Numbered from the stretch's first letter, positions 1-12,033 are shown. The stretch is 64,000 bases of DNA from Amblyomma americanum (GCF_052857255.1 NC_135498.1:164916124-164980123); one strand, 5' to 3'. Notes: generated by a model not told the origin, from the letters alone. Translations and numbers: made by a program.

Positions 1-889
1 AAGTTTGGGTAAGGCAGCAAGTCACAGCTGAAACCTTTTTTCCTTTCTTTTGCTTGCAGGTGTGTCTGAAAGTTCACGTTGGGTTTCAGTTGTGTGCATG
101 TTGGATTGAAGTTTCAAGTTGGAGCATTAGTCTCATGCATTTCTCACCAACGCTAGGGAAGACAATTGAGAACCTTTGCATCTAACGAAAACACCATAGT
201 AGAGATTATCGTATTTACACGATTGTAAGTCAACCTACTTTTTTAAATTCGAAATCCGAAGTGGGGGTGTCGACTTACAATCGAAACGAAAACACTGCAT
301 TATAAGTGAAGGTGAACCAAACGAGGTATCAGGCATGCTGTAGCATGGTTGAATTTTTGCTGCGCGGCTCCGTCGCATCGGTCTTGGTGTTGGCCTTGAG
401 CAGCAGCTATATCAACGCGCAGAACTGGCATACCCTCCCCACGCGCGCGGGCGGCGGCCATCGATAAGCAGCAAACTGGCACCCCACACGTGGCTGCTGA
501 CTGCGGTTGCTGATAAGCGGTGGCGGCCCGATAACGCAATCTCGCTCTACGGGAAGCTCAAGCATCCAACAAGTTTTCTTTTCACATTCAAATGCGCGCT
601 CGGCGCTCAAGGGAGCGTTGATAGTTGATGGAAGGGCCGCTGTTTCAATCAAGGCGGCAGCCCCACTCGGAACGGCAGCGGTGCCGGGGAGTGTCGGTAG
701 CTGACGGAAGAGCCGACGCCATTCACGCGTGGTTTCTCTTTGGCTCTGACGCATTTGACTACAGCCGGCACGTTTCACAAGTTTTTAACGTAGTGCTTTG
801 TCAGTCATTTGTGCTCCAGGTCCGGCAAGCGACCGGTGCTCGTTCACGGCTACATTCAAGAATGCTGCCATTTTTTACGCCGAAGAAAC

Positions 890-1474
890 TGTGGGGGTTT
901 GAATGGGGAAGATAAGTACGTTCTCCCCACTCAATCGCGGCTGACACGGTTCAAAGCCGCCCGGCCCCCACCCCGTGATCGCCTACGCTACCGAGCGCTC
1001 GCCGACCACGGCGGGCCTTGCTCTGAGGGAACAAAGGAACGACACATTGGCTGACACAAACAGGCATTTATTGCTACAGAAACAATAACTCCAGCTAGCA
1101 ACAAGGTACACTAATGAATCGAGGTCGTCCGACTCACCAGCAAGGTTCTGAGCAAATGTTCGCCCGCGCTAGGGCAAGGGATATAAACTCCGCAGGCCGG
1201 ACGGGACGTACGGGAGCCTGTCTCCCCATCGCTATGTTCGCCCCGCCGGCGAAGAGCAGAGCCGCGAGCGGCGCGTCCGCTCGCGGCGATTATCCCAGCC
1301 GAAGACCGCTCTCCCGCGCGCGGGCTTTGGCAGTCTCCGCGCAGCGATGCTGGCGCCCTCTCTTGCCAGTTAATGTAACTCACAAGGGATTGCGCTCAGC
1401 TTCGAGGTGAGACCGCCGCTGCACGGTGCCTCGCGGGAAAGCAAACTCAGGGGGCTGCAGGGCAGGCCCCCACA
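890..1474 (-). repeat. 3' LTR (minus orientation)
   Basis: This is the downstream copy of the LTR pair when read on the minus strand. It has TG...CA ends with short inverted GTGGGGG/CCCCCAC termini. The TATA-like box (1181-1188) and the AATAAA complement (1067-1072) are about 110 bases apart, which sets a U3-R-U5 order on the minus strand. Confidence 0.8.
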
Positions 1475-2785
1475 TCCCCCCAACCTTAAATAGACCCACG
1501 CGCCTGAAGGTACATGCTATGGAGGAGTCTCCTGGTCTTCATGTCCTTGAGGCACGTCTTGCAGCGGAGATCACGCCGACAGCATCCACGCAGACTTCCG
1601 CGGTATTCCGAAGGCGGCGTGAAGGTCTCCGCTGGGACAACTCGTATGGCCCGCGGACTACCGTGTCCGCAGGCCCGCGAATCGAAGGCCGGTGGGAAAA
1701 CTGCAGGCCAGGATCCTGCAGTAGTTGCCAGGGCAGCAGCAGCCGGAGGTGACTGCTGACTGGTCTCACCACAGCTGCCCCGGATGGATGCGGCGAACAG
1801 GATACAGGCCGCTCCGTCGCAGCAGGTGGCAGAGAGACGATGTGCACCGGTCAGCAAGCCTGGGTGGCTCCACCAGATCTGCAAAATTGCCGAAACGCTC
1901 TCGGCGTGCCTTTAACGTAGGTCACGGGAGGGGAAACGGCATCTGCAAGGGCCTCGTGGCACAATGCCTAACTCACTAGCAAAACGTGTCGGCGGCTGTG
2001 CAAACGCAAAGTTCGAGTGAACAAAGCCCTTTCTTGAGTTGAACGAGACTGCTCAGTTCGTGCGAGGTTACAAACAAACAGAAAAAACGGGCGGGCAGCA
2101 AAGTGCGCCTCCTCTCAACGACACGGTCCGGTGGTCGCGTCTCTTTTAACGTGGAGGCAGCTCTGAAAAGCCTCAGGCCTAATGACCACTCTGACAACGA
2201 CCGTGACCATAACAAAGACGCGAAACGGGTTTTGTGCGCGCAGCCGCGAGGAGACATCAGCTTTGTGGGGTGGTCCTACCCCGCTCACTGCACAAAGCAG
2301 TTTCTGAGCGGTCGGCGCCCACCGTATCGGACGGTGTCGGAGCGCCCGGTGCCGAGCTGCAATACCAGCGAGCTCATAGCGGCACCCGTGGCCCCAGGCC
2401 ACCCGGCTCCCGGAGCCGCGACTCCCAGAGTCGAAAAAGAGACAGTAGAGAAAATATATACAGAAACTCGGACCACCCACGCGGCTTCCGTACTCACTCG
2501 CTTCGGGCTCGGCGACTCCGCGGGCGCTAGGCCTCGCGCTCCCTCGATGCGGACCAAGTGATTCTCACGAAGAAACTCCAGGGAAAAAAATGTGCTGAGC
2601 ATGTCGAAAAGTTCAAACATGCTGCAGCGCAATACACCTCGCACTCAAGAAAGCATGCCGCAGGTCCTAGCGATCAAAATTCACTCTAGGCCTAGCACTT
2701 GTCAAGTCCGGACAAAGAGCGTTCCTCGAACCGAACTGACAGTCGTCCAATGTTCCAAGAGCAGGCCCCACGCTAGGCTGCCAGA
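1475..2785 (-). other. Internal region of the LTR element, no coding capacity seen
   Basis: 1.3 kb between the two LTRs. No frame on either strand resembles gag, protease, reverse transcriptase or integrase; the open frames here are short and overlap on both strands, as expected of GC-rich non-coding DNA. The minus-strand start carries a TGG-initial candidate primer-binding site (just below 2784), and the minus-strand end is a G-rich purine tract (about 1475-1490). Confidence 0.6.
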
Positions 2786-3373
2786 TGTGGGGGTTTTAAT
2801 GGGGAAGATAAGTACGTTCTCCCCACTCAATCGCGGCTGACACGGTTCAAAGCCGCCCGGCCCCCACCCCGTGATCGCGTACGCTACCGAGCGCTCGCCG
2901 ACCACGGCGGGCCTTGCTCTGAGGGAACAAAGGAACGACACATTGGCTGACACAAACAGGCATTTATTGCTACAGAAACAATAACGCCAGCTAGCAACAA
3001 GGTACACTAATGAATCGAGGTCGTCCGACTCACCAGCAACGTTCCGAGCGAATGTTCGCCCGCGCTAGGGCAAGGGATATAAACTCCGCAGGCCGGACGG
3101 GACGAGTACGGGAGCCTGTCTCCCCATCGGCTATGTTCGCCCTGCCGGCGAAGAGCGGAGCCGCGAGCGACGCGTCCGCTCGCAGCGATTATCCCAGCCG
3201 AAGACCCCTCTCCCGCGCGCGGGCTTTGGCAGTCTTCGCGCAGTGATGCTGGCGCCCTCTCTTGCCAGTTAATGTAGCTCACAAGGGATTGCGCTCAGCC
3301 TCGAGGTGAGACCGCCGCTGCACGGTGCCTCGCGGGAAAGCAAACTCAGGGGGCTGCAGGGCAGGCCCCCACA
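2786..3373 (-). repeat. 5' LTR (minus orientation)
   Basis: Upstream copy of the LTR pair on the minus strand, 588 bp. It matches 890-1474 almost throughout, with an AG insertion and an extra G in the middle third. Its outer end abuts AAAC at 3374-3377, matching AAAC before the other LTR. Confidence 0.8.
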
Positions 3374-3689
3374 AAACGAACAGCCGCGCTCCGGGCTGCA
3401 AGTTCGACGTTCGCAACGGGTGATACAGGTGTGGCAGCTGCAGTGAGAAAAATTTTCAGCTGTTCCATCCGATGTCGTGATGTGGCTGTTTGCGAAGTGC
3501 GGGATTTCGCTGGACGATGACGTTAGAACGGCATTCTGTGGGACCGTAGCAGCGATCACGACGGCAGCGCTAGTGAGGACGATGGCGCAAGTGTGGACGA
3601 GTAGTCCAGTGACTAATACATTTTCGTTTTGGAATGTGCCCACGGGCACACCCGCGCGGCTGCCGATAGCGGCTGGCGATAAACGGTGG

Positions 3690-4100
3690 CTGCTGGATAA
3701 TGCTATCGCGTTCAACTTGTTCAAGCTGTCGCATCCGGCGCAGAAGCTGGGAAGGGCGCCGGTCGCCAAGGTCTTCCTTGGTAAGGAGCTGCTGGAGGCG
3801 GGTGCGTTCCGACAACATAAATCTCTCCAGCACCTTGGTTTTCAGGTGCTGATATGGTGTAGCACCCATGGGGGCGGACAGAACGTCGGAGAGCTCACCG
3901 GCAACGTCAGGAGGAAGGCTCGAGGCTACATGGTAGTAGCATGTCGTCTCCAAGCTGATGCGGGAAAGGCAAAATTGCGCCTCAATCTGGTGGAACCAAA
4001 CTTGCGCGTTCTGGGGCCAGAAAGGTGGGAGGCGAACCTGCAGTGACGAAACGTCCTGCGGATGCGAGTCCTGTTCCATGAATGCTGCGGGATCGCTCAT
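3690..4100 (-). pseudogene. Gag-like relic of a Ty3/gypsy retrotransposon
   Basis: From an ATG at 4098-4100 the minus strand encodes about 135 residues that look like the N-terminal gag of Ty3/gypsy elements: LPPFWPQNAQVWFHQIEAQF near the start, then YYHVASSLPPDVAGELSDVL and a segment ending RRPSQLLRRMRQLEQ. The similarity stops abruptly near 3690, where unrelated repeat sequence begins. No zinc knuckle, protease or pol follows. Upstream on the minus strand, around 4108-4125, TTGGTGACC resembles a gypsy primer-binding region, and 4126-4270 looks like the end of an LTR. It is the 5' stub of an autonomous element, truncated during later insertions. The family assignment rests on motif recognition only. 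Confidence 0.6.
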
Positions 4101-4660
4101 TGCTCGTCCTAGGTCACCAATGTAAGCTTAACGCCTCAGGAGCGAAGGAACGCTCGTGACCTTGGCTGGATGCTGCCGCCACCGCTCCGCTGCTGACTCC
4201 TCTTCGGCAGCCCTCAATAAATGTGGCCGTGGTCGCCTTCCTGGGCGACCTCCACAAACTATTCAAGGCCAAGCTTAAACAACCTCGGAAGTTGTTTTTT
4301 TTTTTTTCATTTTTCCGAAATTTGATTTGAGGGGGTTGACTTACATTCGAGTCAACTTCCAATCGTGTAAATATGGTAATTTATAGGGATTGTTGATACT
4401 ACTTCCCTGTTTACTTGCGCTGATTGTTGGAGCTTTCAGCCATGAATTGAACGCCATCTTTCTGCGTCCTTGTTTTACAGGGAGACGGCAGCGTGATGAA
4501 CGAGCCGTCGAGGCCCGCCTGTTTCTCCATCTTGGAGTGAGGTGAGAATCTACCCCCTCACAATGAAATTGTGGTGCTTGCAGTGCTAGGTGCGTGCACT
4601 GTGAAAGCAGTGCTGTTGTGTTGCCCAGGAGCTGTGCCTTGTCGCAATGCCTTACATTCA

Positions 4661-4748
4661 CACAGTGTGACAACGAACACGGACAACAGGGAGACCCCAC
4701 TAAAGCACTCTTTGTCTCCTTGTTGTCTGTGTTCATTGCTGCACTGTG
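4661..4748. repeat. Imperfect hairpin / foldback repeat
   Basis: Arms 4661-4695 and 4714-4748 are inverted copies with about four mismatches over 35 bases, separated by 18 bases. Weaker complementarity continues outward on both sides, suggesting a small foldback element rather than a regulatory hairpin. Confidence 0.65.
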
Positions 4749-5980
4749 TGATTGCAAGCATGAAGTGCCAATTAGCCCAGCAATTCGTTTTGCACAATGC
4801 TTCGTCTTCCATGCTGCAATGGAGAGGGAAGCTTTCCCAAACACAGCTTAGCATACAAGGCACTAAAAATTTCCATGGATGGAGAGAGAAATGGATGTCT
4901 GTAACAAAGAGGGGCCAGTCTGAGCTATAGTTTTCAGGTCTGCTGCTTTCCACTAGGAGAAAAAAGAGGAGTACGATGGATGATAGTGCGGACACAAGCA
5001 CATCACCAGTGTGCTTGGCCGCCGTTGAGGTCCACACTGCTTAGGGAGCAAAGGAACGCCCAAGCTGCTGGTAGAACTATCCAAGCCTCTGGCCAAGTGC
5101 TCAGCAAGTGGCCGGGGAAATTGTAGGCAGGGAGGGAGCACTAAGGTTGTGGCAGCTGTGGCCAGCCAAAGAAACTGCACAAGTAATGTAGCTATACTAC
5201 CAAGCATGTAGTTCAGTCTCGAAAGCTATCCACATAACCTTCGTGTAGCTTTACGGTCAGTCATTGCGGGGCCCTGCAGATTACTACACGAAAAAGACTC
5301 GAATTAATCTCATTTTAAAGTTAACCACCAATCACCACAAAAAAACAGGACCCAGACCAATAATTTTATAGTAGGAATGCGCTACCCGTATTGGACAAAC
5401 TTCGCAGTTACTGCGTTCTGCCGTGTAGAAGTCTACCGCCCAACCTATAGCCCCTGCTGGCCAAAAAAAAAAAAAAGTTAACACCAATTACAAGTCCACA
5501 CACGCACTGCCCCTCTCCCAACCGCATCGACCTGCCGCCACTTTGTTTTGTAGTTTACCATGGGAAGGTATTGTGGTGCACGCACAACTCAAATCAATAC
5601 ACACTTAACGGTGCAATCACAAGGACAGCAGTCTGAAGCCAACGGAGACAAAGATCGAAAAAACTGAGCTCCATCCTGTCTACGAGACTTGCGTGCGGAC
5701 CCCTCTAGTTTCGGATTCCGGCGCGACGCACGCCTTGGAGATTGTTGAAAGCTCGCTCTCGCACTACCAATCACTCATCTGAGGAAGCGAGAACCAAACA
5801 GCACACAATTCGAATTTTCTTTAGCGGAACGGATTTGCAAATAAACTAAAGCCTTTTCTTGATGCTTGCAGCTCCATGCGCCATGGGGTAAACGAACGTC
5901 GGTACGGGGCGCATGCTACCTGCCACTCGTCTAATACCCAAGCTGAATCGCCAGTGTGCACATAAAAGAATGCCACGTGG

Positions 5981-6058
5981 CAGAAATTTCCGGAGCCCTT
6001 CACTCCGGTGTCCCTCTTGGCCTGAGTTGCTTTTGGATGTTAAACCCCCCACAAACCA
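5981..6058 (+). repeat. SINE fragment (tail half)
   Basis: This piece (TTTCCGGAGCCCTTCACT, then GAGTTGCTTTTGGATGTTAA) matches, in opposite orientation, the tail end of the SINEs at 22416-22637 and 31035-31260. The tRNA-like head is absent. Confidence 0.6.
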
Positions 6059-8329
6059 AAGCGTTATCGCTTGGTTGTTTTTCCGAGAAAAGGTCTACTT
6101 ACACGCGACGGTACTGAAGTAATCAGAGGTGCCGGTAACCTAACCCTCTGATCCCGACACACCACTCAAAGAAACTGCACGGGCTGGCATTTGACGTAGT
6201 CAACCCATTCCATCAAGATGGGTCATGCCGCGGGAGAAGCGGAGGCGCGCGTTTTGACGGTCCACAAGACTTACCATAGACTGGTTCTTGTGCCGGGAGT
6301 AGTGGGGCTAGGGTGCTTCGCAAATCAAGCATTGGCATCGCTCTCCGGTGCCGCCTTGCGGCTCCGAAGGCCGTCGCTTCACCGGTTTGCGGCGAAATCA
6401 GATATCAGGATTGCCGTGTGGCACCCGAGACCTTCAAATTAGCCGGGCTGTGCAGGCCGTCACTTCAGATTATCCGGTCAGATTTGAATTAGAAATTACT
6501 GGACTGCAGAAATTTTTCGAATTGTCCAGGATTTCGAATCAACCGAGTTCAAATTACAGAGGTTTTTACTGTAATGAGGGCATCACCTGAAGTTGGAGAG
6601 TCAGGCCCATTATAGTTAGCATTGGATTGGCAGTTCAGGCTGTAGAACTGGGAGCTGTGGTGCTGCCGTATGGCAGACTCGATCACCTTTGAGAGTTTCT
6701 ATTATCTCGCACCAAACTCTTGTATTGCTGTCCATACCAGTGGTCTTGTAGGCGCATGTACAAACTATCAGCCTTCAAGTTTAAATTTTAAATGTTTAAA
6801 AAACTGCTTGTGTGAATGTAATTTCCATCTCTTCTAAAATGAATACTGTTGTTTTTTGACAAGCTGTCATCGCACTCATGCCACTTTTGAGTAAACAGTC
6901 GAGTGGTGGGAATATCGAATTTTGCATTGCAAAGTGAATATGAATGATAGCAATTATAGGTGTGAATCGAATAAAATATTTGCAGCTAATTCAAATACAT
7001 ATCACTGCATGTAATTTAAATTAGAAACGCTTTTTCACCAAACATGTCTTACAGAAAGATGATGCATCGCACACAGTTTTTAATCATTGGCATTATTTAG
7101 TATTGCACCGAAAAAGCCTACCAAATATGAGCTAGGAGAAAGGAGGTCATGCAGCAGCAGTAGTAGTAAATTTGCTTCATAGACTGGTAACACGGGCGGA
7201 ATTCTTTGAATAACGTACCTTAAAATTCTGAATAAGCGCCCCCACCTATGCAACCCCCCCTCCCCCTTCCCAACTTCACTGTTAATTTCACATTCCGGGA
7301 AAGCGCCCCACACCTCCACGACCGCTCGCACCGCACCCAGGCAACACTGACCTGCCCCATCCAATCCAATCCTGCTTTTCAAGCCATTCGCATGCCCGTT
7401 CCTCATGCGCCATTTGTGTTGTTTTGGCGTTGTCATGTCAACAATGCATTCGTACACAGTGGTGAAGAAACTTGAGGTAATACAATGCCATTGGGAAAAT
7501 GGAAGGAACGTTCACCAAACGTCTCGGAAACGATACGGGAATGGGACAAGACCGGAAATGGATACGGGAATGGGACAAGAATTGCGAAAAGTTGCTGCAG
7601 CAACACTTTGAAGAAAGTTGAGTAACGACGCGCCGGTGCTTTGGTGAATGCGTGGACAAATGCGCTCTTCGAGTTCTTCGAGCGAGAACGGCAGGACGTT
7701 TTACAGCTGTGCACACTGCGCTTTTTTTATTTCTGGCGGGAAATTGTTGCCTCCATCTTGAATTTCGATGCCGTTTCAGGATTGCCCCCCCCCCCCCCCC
7801 CATACTTTGCCAGTAACTTTGGCTTGCGAGGGTGGGGGCGCTTGCTCGGAATTTTACTGTAGTTACGTTGTGTGAAAGAAGTCTAATATGGCAGCTTGAC
7901 TTAATGCTCATATTGCAAAAAAAAAAAAAAAGCCCTTACTGGATGTTCTTGTGAAGCATTCTAAGCTGCTGCTGTCAGTGCCCATCATTGTGAAGCTTCG
8001 TAAGGTGGTCAGATGCTGCCTTACTGGCCAAATGGCGTCAGAGGTTGCCATCAGGGGGGCACTGCGTCATAAACATTGCTGGCTGACCACAAACAGTGCA
8101 GCTTGTGAAACGAAGAGTGGCAGCTTGGGCCACAACGTGAGTGGCATGAACCCCCTTCCACACCACTTGCAACGGCTGAAGACAAAGTGCTGGCTGTGGA
8201 ATATGCCCCCCCCCCTGCAATGTTTGTGATGGGATACAGAGCGGTTAGCCCTCAAAATTGGTTCAGACAGCAAGCCCCGTGATGCGCTTAAATGTCGTTG
8301 CAAACCAAGGGTGGGAAAACGAAACTGTG

Positions 8330-8872
8330 TTGCGAGTGGTGGTGGTGAAAGACTTTTATTGGCTAGAAAACAGTATTTACAGGGAGGTATGATTGGACCG
8401 ACCCTTAAGGGACCGGCCCTCACAAACACTAGGTGGGGTCCCTAGTACGGGACCCCAGTGGCGTCAGCCGCTGCCCGGGCACGCTCAACCAAGGCCTTTT
8501 GAGCCTGTAGGTCAGAGCAGCTGAGCAGGGTCGCCTCCCAGTCCTCCTGGGTGGTGTTGGGATGGGGAGGATAGCAGGGTCGGAGGGACAGGCCCACACC
8601 ATGTGGTAGATGTCCGAAGACTTCTCCGCACAGTGCGGACAGCTGCCCGAGAAAGAAGGGTCAAAATGTTTGAGAGCTGCCGGGCACAGCAAAGTATTAG
8701 TATAAAGGCGGAGCAGAAACTGCTCCTCCGCCTTTGAGAGGGCTTTACACGGGCGCGGATAAAGGCTGTGGCCAGATTGATGGAGTAAAACATTGTCTTG
8801 GAAAGAGTAATCCGGTGCGAATTCGAGCTCGTGATCGTCGGGGTGGGAGGGGAGTGTTGTGAGAGACGGCAT
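8330..8872 (-). pseudogene. 3' end of a LINE (post-RT zinc-knuckle region)
   Basis: An open frame of 147 residues ends at 8429. It contains EEQFLLRLYTNTLLCPAALK followed by CPHCAEKSSDIYHMVWACP, the C-x2-C...H-x4-C arrangement found after the RNase H or RT region in many I-like LINEs. The first half reads as a run of random coding, so the start at 8872 is not a real initiation site. The segment matches, with substantial divergence, the equivalent end of the LINE at 59230-63790; both carry the stretch around AGAGCTGCCGGGCACAGCA or AGAACCGCCGGGCACAGCA. It is a 5'-truncated copy, and 8330-8428 is its 3' untranslated part. Confidence 0.65.
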
Positions 8873-11134
8873 TTAAGCTGTGCTGTGCGAAGTGCAGCTG
8901 TGTAGGCTGCCTTCAGGGCTTTTTTTTCTTGTCCCCTGTGGCTTAAAGTACGCAGTTTCCGGTTTCCAGTAGACCAAAATTGTGCAGTGTGAAAGTGGTC
9001 GCTGCGAAAAAATGCATGCAGGCCATACGTTCTCCATTTCCATGCACCGTGGCTGTTATCTTAGCGACTCTGAAACCGGTGGAGTATGGCTGTCAGTTTG
9101 GTTTCTTTGTTGGTATGTCGTGCAAATCAGCACATAGTTTTGCGATCCATGAGAGCACTGAAGCCGCATCGCCGCAGATCTCGATGGCCGTCAGTGCATT
9201 GGTTTTCATCACTGCGAGTGAACTTTTCCAACGTGCTGGGGGTGTATTCAACGAGTGAAGAAGTTTAACGATGTGAGAACCATGAGATGCTGTGATTAGT
9301 CAGCTCCGTTTGGTCTTTGAGTTGAGGACAGGAATTAAGTGTTATTTCTGAATGTTAAGGCAGTTCAAATACTTTTAATGATAAAAGTGTTATGCAAATT
9401 GAATAGCATATAATATTTGCAAACTATTTGAATTTAGAGCAGCTGCTCTAATTGGACTGCATGGCCCACTGCATGGCCGTAAGTTCGTGTCTGAGAATAC
9501 ACTCTTCCACCGCTTAATCTGAGCAGAGTTCCGTACCCTTACTCGAAGACCATTGAAGCTGCCGTTGTAGCAGCTGTCAGTTGCTTTTCAGTGTCACTTC
9601 AGGGGCCTTCTAAATGTTGTCCGCGTTGACACGAGGACAAGGTGCTTACTAATCTGAAATATCTGAACCTCCCAAGATTTTCACAAAGGACTGCGTTTCT
9701 GTTGCAGCTTCCCCACATGGTTGGCAAGTGTCGTCAAGATGGCCATCCATAGCAGAGCACCGCACAATCCCATCGACGTTATATCTTTTGCGCAGCATGT
9801 AAATAAATGCAAGTTTCACAGAAAAAGTCATGCAAAAAAAAGTGAAAAAAGACAAGTTGCATTTTTAATGTTTACCTGGTGTTGGATGTCATTCCTTGAC
9901 TGGCGCATTTCCCGTGTGGCAGTTGCTGTTTGGTAGATGGCCCCCAATAAGCGGTCAGCCATACATATAAAATATCCAATTGTATCGTGGCAATTGGGCA
10001 TTGTGGTTTTACATAGACACACTTTCATTTGTGATTAGTTACAGTTTAGAAAGGCTGGGAGGTACGAGTGTTATGTACTTCGGAAGTTGGCAAAACAAGC
10101 TTAATCCGTGGCTTGAAAAAAATTCCTCGATTTTGCAGACGGTAGTCTCGAATTTTTCAGTTCCAGCAAAAATTCAGCGCATGCCAGGAATAACAAAAGT
10201 GTCTGCCAGAATAGACCACGCCTGGCTTTCTGCTCATTTCTGAAGAAAAATTTCCTGCCGTGACAAATGGCACAAAGCAGAGAGCCCTAAACCCCCCAGG
10301 TTGGTCAGGAATGGCAGACTAGGCTTAATGATGCACAAGTAATGTTCATATATGCCCACACTCCTCTCTCAAATGCCACTTGCATCTGCCACCAAAGGGA
10401 AGGGAAAGATTTTATGCCTGTACAACAGCACATTGTCAACTGAAGAAACACCCACACAGGCATCACTTATATTACGAATTGAACCAGCGTTCAAATTTAC
10501 TGATATTTGGTAGAAAGCTTGCCCAGTTGGCAAACTTGTTCCATTCCAAACAGAAGTGCAGTGCATTTGCCTATACATAGTAGTAGGCTGCCCTTGAGAC
10601 GTACTCAAAGGGACCAGAAAATTAGTTCAGAAGTTAGTTTTAGAAGAAGTGCACCCCGCCCCCCTTTTAAAAAAGAAAGTGAGAGTGCTATGTGTATACT
10701 CAGAATACGTGTTGAATGAAAACACAAAACGACCTTGCAGTGAGCGGATGATTGCAGTTTGCACATGTATGGCACCATGCACGAAGTGTGCTGAACACTT
10801 GATGGCATGAAACAAGCAGCATTGATGTAGTTTCCACTTCTTTTTTTTTATTCCAGACAATTTTTGAGGCTCCGAGGTGCCCAGCTGGGTGGCTGTGGAT
10901 CACCCTTTTGTCTCGCTACTTTTGCAGTGTAGCTAGCTGCTATCAACTGTACAAGCAGGTGCAGCATGTGCCTTTCCGTCGGCCACAGGCAGTGCCCATG
11001 CGACCTCGGGAGTTTTGAAGCCCCAAGTGTGTCTACTGTGCGTCTACACGCCTTTTGGTCTGCCAGTGGGAAGTGTGGCATGCGATGGACGCACAGTGCT
11101 GAAATCTGGCATCTGTGCCGCGCGCAGGCACACC
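8873..11134. other. Intergenic, no gene recognised
   Basis: No frame here shows a recognisable domain. It contains scattered A/T runs and AT-rich patches, and no repeat that I can pair with another copy inside the window. Confidence 0.45.
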
Positions 11135-11229
11135 TAAACAGAAAGGAGTAAAAAAAAGCAAGCTGTCCTCTAACACTTTCTCTTTTACAAAAGCGAGTGC
11201 ACTAGAACACTATTTACTCCCATATAGGC
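11135..11229. mobile_element. Small MITE-like hairpin, copy 1
   Basis: This 95-bp unit begins TAAACAGAAAGGAGTA and ends TTTACTCCCATATAGGC. The same unit recurs at 46124-46230 in the opposite orientation. GGAGTA near one end and TACTCC near the other form inverted subtermini, and the centre contains AGCTGTCCTCTAACAC paired with GTGCACTAGAACACT. It has no coding capacity. Confidence 0.65.
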
Positions 11230-11953
11230 ATATTAGTGTTTAAGAGTGCAGGTGCCTTGCCATTTCCACATCGACAAGAAACCTTTCCCGCAAGATAGCT
11301 TCACGCTCAACATCACAACGTCGTGCGGAAGCGCTTCATATATTTTACTTCCGCTCGACAGTGCTGCACGGACGCCTGTGAGTGCCGTTGCTGTGAAAGT
11401 TTGACTTAACCAAAGCACGCACAAACCAGTTCATCTTAAACGGATTTTTAAACTATGAATCCTATGGATAATAATGTTCATTTCATCCGCTGAAAGAGTA
11501 CTGTAGTGTCACTGCGCGGAACATGGCATGGACAGCAACTTCCAAAGTAGTAATGTGACGAGAGAAAAAAAGGCTTTGGAGGTACAGAGATAAACTTCCA
11601 TCTTCCACACCTCTGCTGATTTCAGCGGTCATTGAAAGCAGTGCCCGTCACGTGTGGCAGTTTTTGCAAAGCTTAATGATAGTTACATGTTTAGAGAAAT
11701 CTTTACTGAGCAAAGCCTTTTGAAAATGCTTGTTAAAAGTGGTATATATCACGCAACAATGTTTTGGAAGCAGCAGTTACTGCTAGAGGTGATGAGTGGC
11801 ACTCAAGAAATGAAAAGCCCACTGGATATTCAGCTGCATAAGCTATTTCCCCAGGCCAGCACAACTTTAGATGGAACTCTGGCTGTTATGTTAGAAATTA
11901 TAGCTGCCATCCTTTTCGAAGCAAAATGCTTCACTACGCCAGCTTTATGAGCC

Positions 11954-12033
11954 GTCAGCGGAACTGCAAATTTGACCTTGAATGTTGTTCGAGGTCAGCG
12001 GGACCGCAAGTTTCACCTTGAATGTAGCTAGAG
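11954..12033. repeat. Two-copy 40-bp tandem repeat
   Basis: Units 11954-11993 and 11994-12033 both run from GTCAGCGG through TGACCTTGAATG or TCACCTTGAATG and end in GAG. They differ at several positions. Confidence 0.65.

Larger units (their letters stand above)
890..3373 (-). mobile_element. Non-autonomous LTR retrotransposon
   Basis: Two near-identical direct repeats of about 585 bp flank 1.3 kb of internal DNA, and each starts TGTGGGGG and ends CCCCCACA. The flanks AAAC at 886-889 and AAAC at 3374-3377 look like a 4-bp target duplication, a size usual for Ty3/gypsy-type integration. By eye the repeats differ by about 15 substitutions and two small indels, so the insertion is moderately young. 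Orientation is minus: reading that strand, each LTR has a TATA-like ATATAAA-complement (1181-1188 in one copy) followed by AATAAA (complement of 1067-1072). A possible primer-binding site starting TGG lies two bases inside the upstream LTR, and a G-rich purine tract lies just before the downstream LTR. No gag or pol frame is seen in 1475-2785, so it would need proteins from elsewhere (TRIM/LARD-like). Confidence 0.8.
206..4379. mobile_element. Composite nested element bounded by inverted termini
   Basis: The ends at about 206-231 and 4354-4379 are inverted copies sharing the core TATTTACACGATTG with few mismatches. Each end also carries a subterminal inverted piece (ACTTACAATCG at about 275-285; TTGACTTACATTCG at about 4336-4349), so the termini can fold on themselves. 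The body is a mosaic: unassigned repeat DNA at 300-889, an LTR retrotransposon at 890-3373, and a gag-like relic on the minus strand near 3690-4100. I see no matching target duplication outside the termini. Whether the outer inverted repeat is a single DNA transposon that received insertions, or two neighbouring copies of one repeat in opposite orientation, cannot be decided from one locus. Confidence 0.5.
4380..8329. other. Intergenic, no gene recognised
   Basis: No reading frame here resembles a protein I recognise on either strand. The stretch holds an imperfect hairpin (4661-4748), a SINE tail fragment (about 5981-6058), several A or T runs, and a 17-base C run at 7785-7801. The remaining sequence has codon stops in all frames at the density of non-coding DNA. 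Confidence 0.5.

Noticed and set aside
3269..3769. 166-codon minus-strand frame overlapping the LTR end
   Set aside because: It crosses the LTR boundary and has no recognisable domain; the gag relic is in a different frame.
4341..5037. Overlapping open frames on both strands of up to 167 codons
   Set aside because: They lie over the 4661-4748 hairpin and exist on both strands because the sequence is self-complementary; no domain or splice support.
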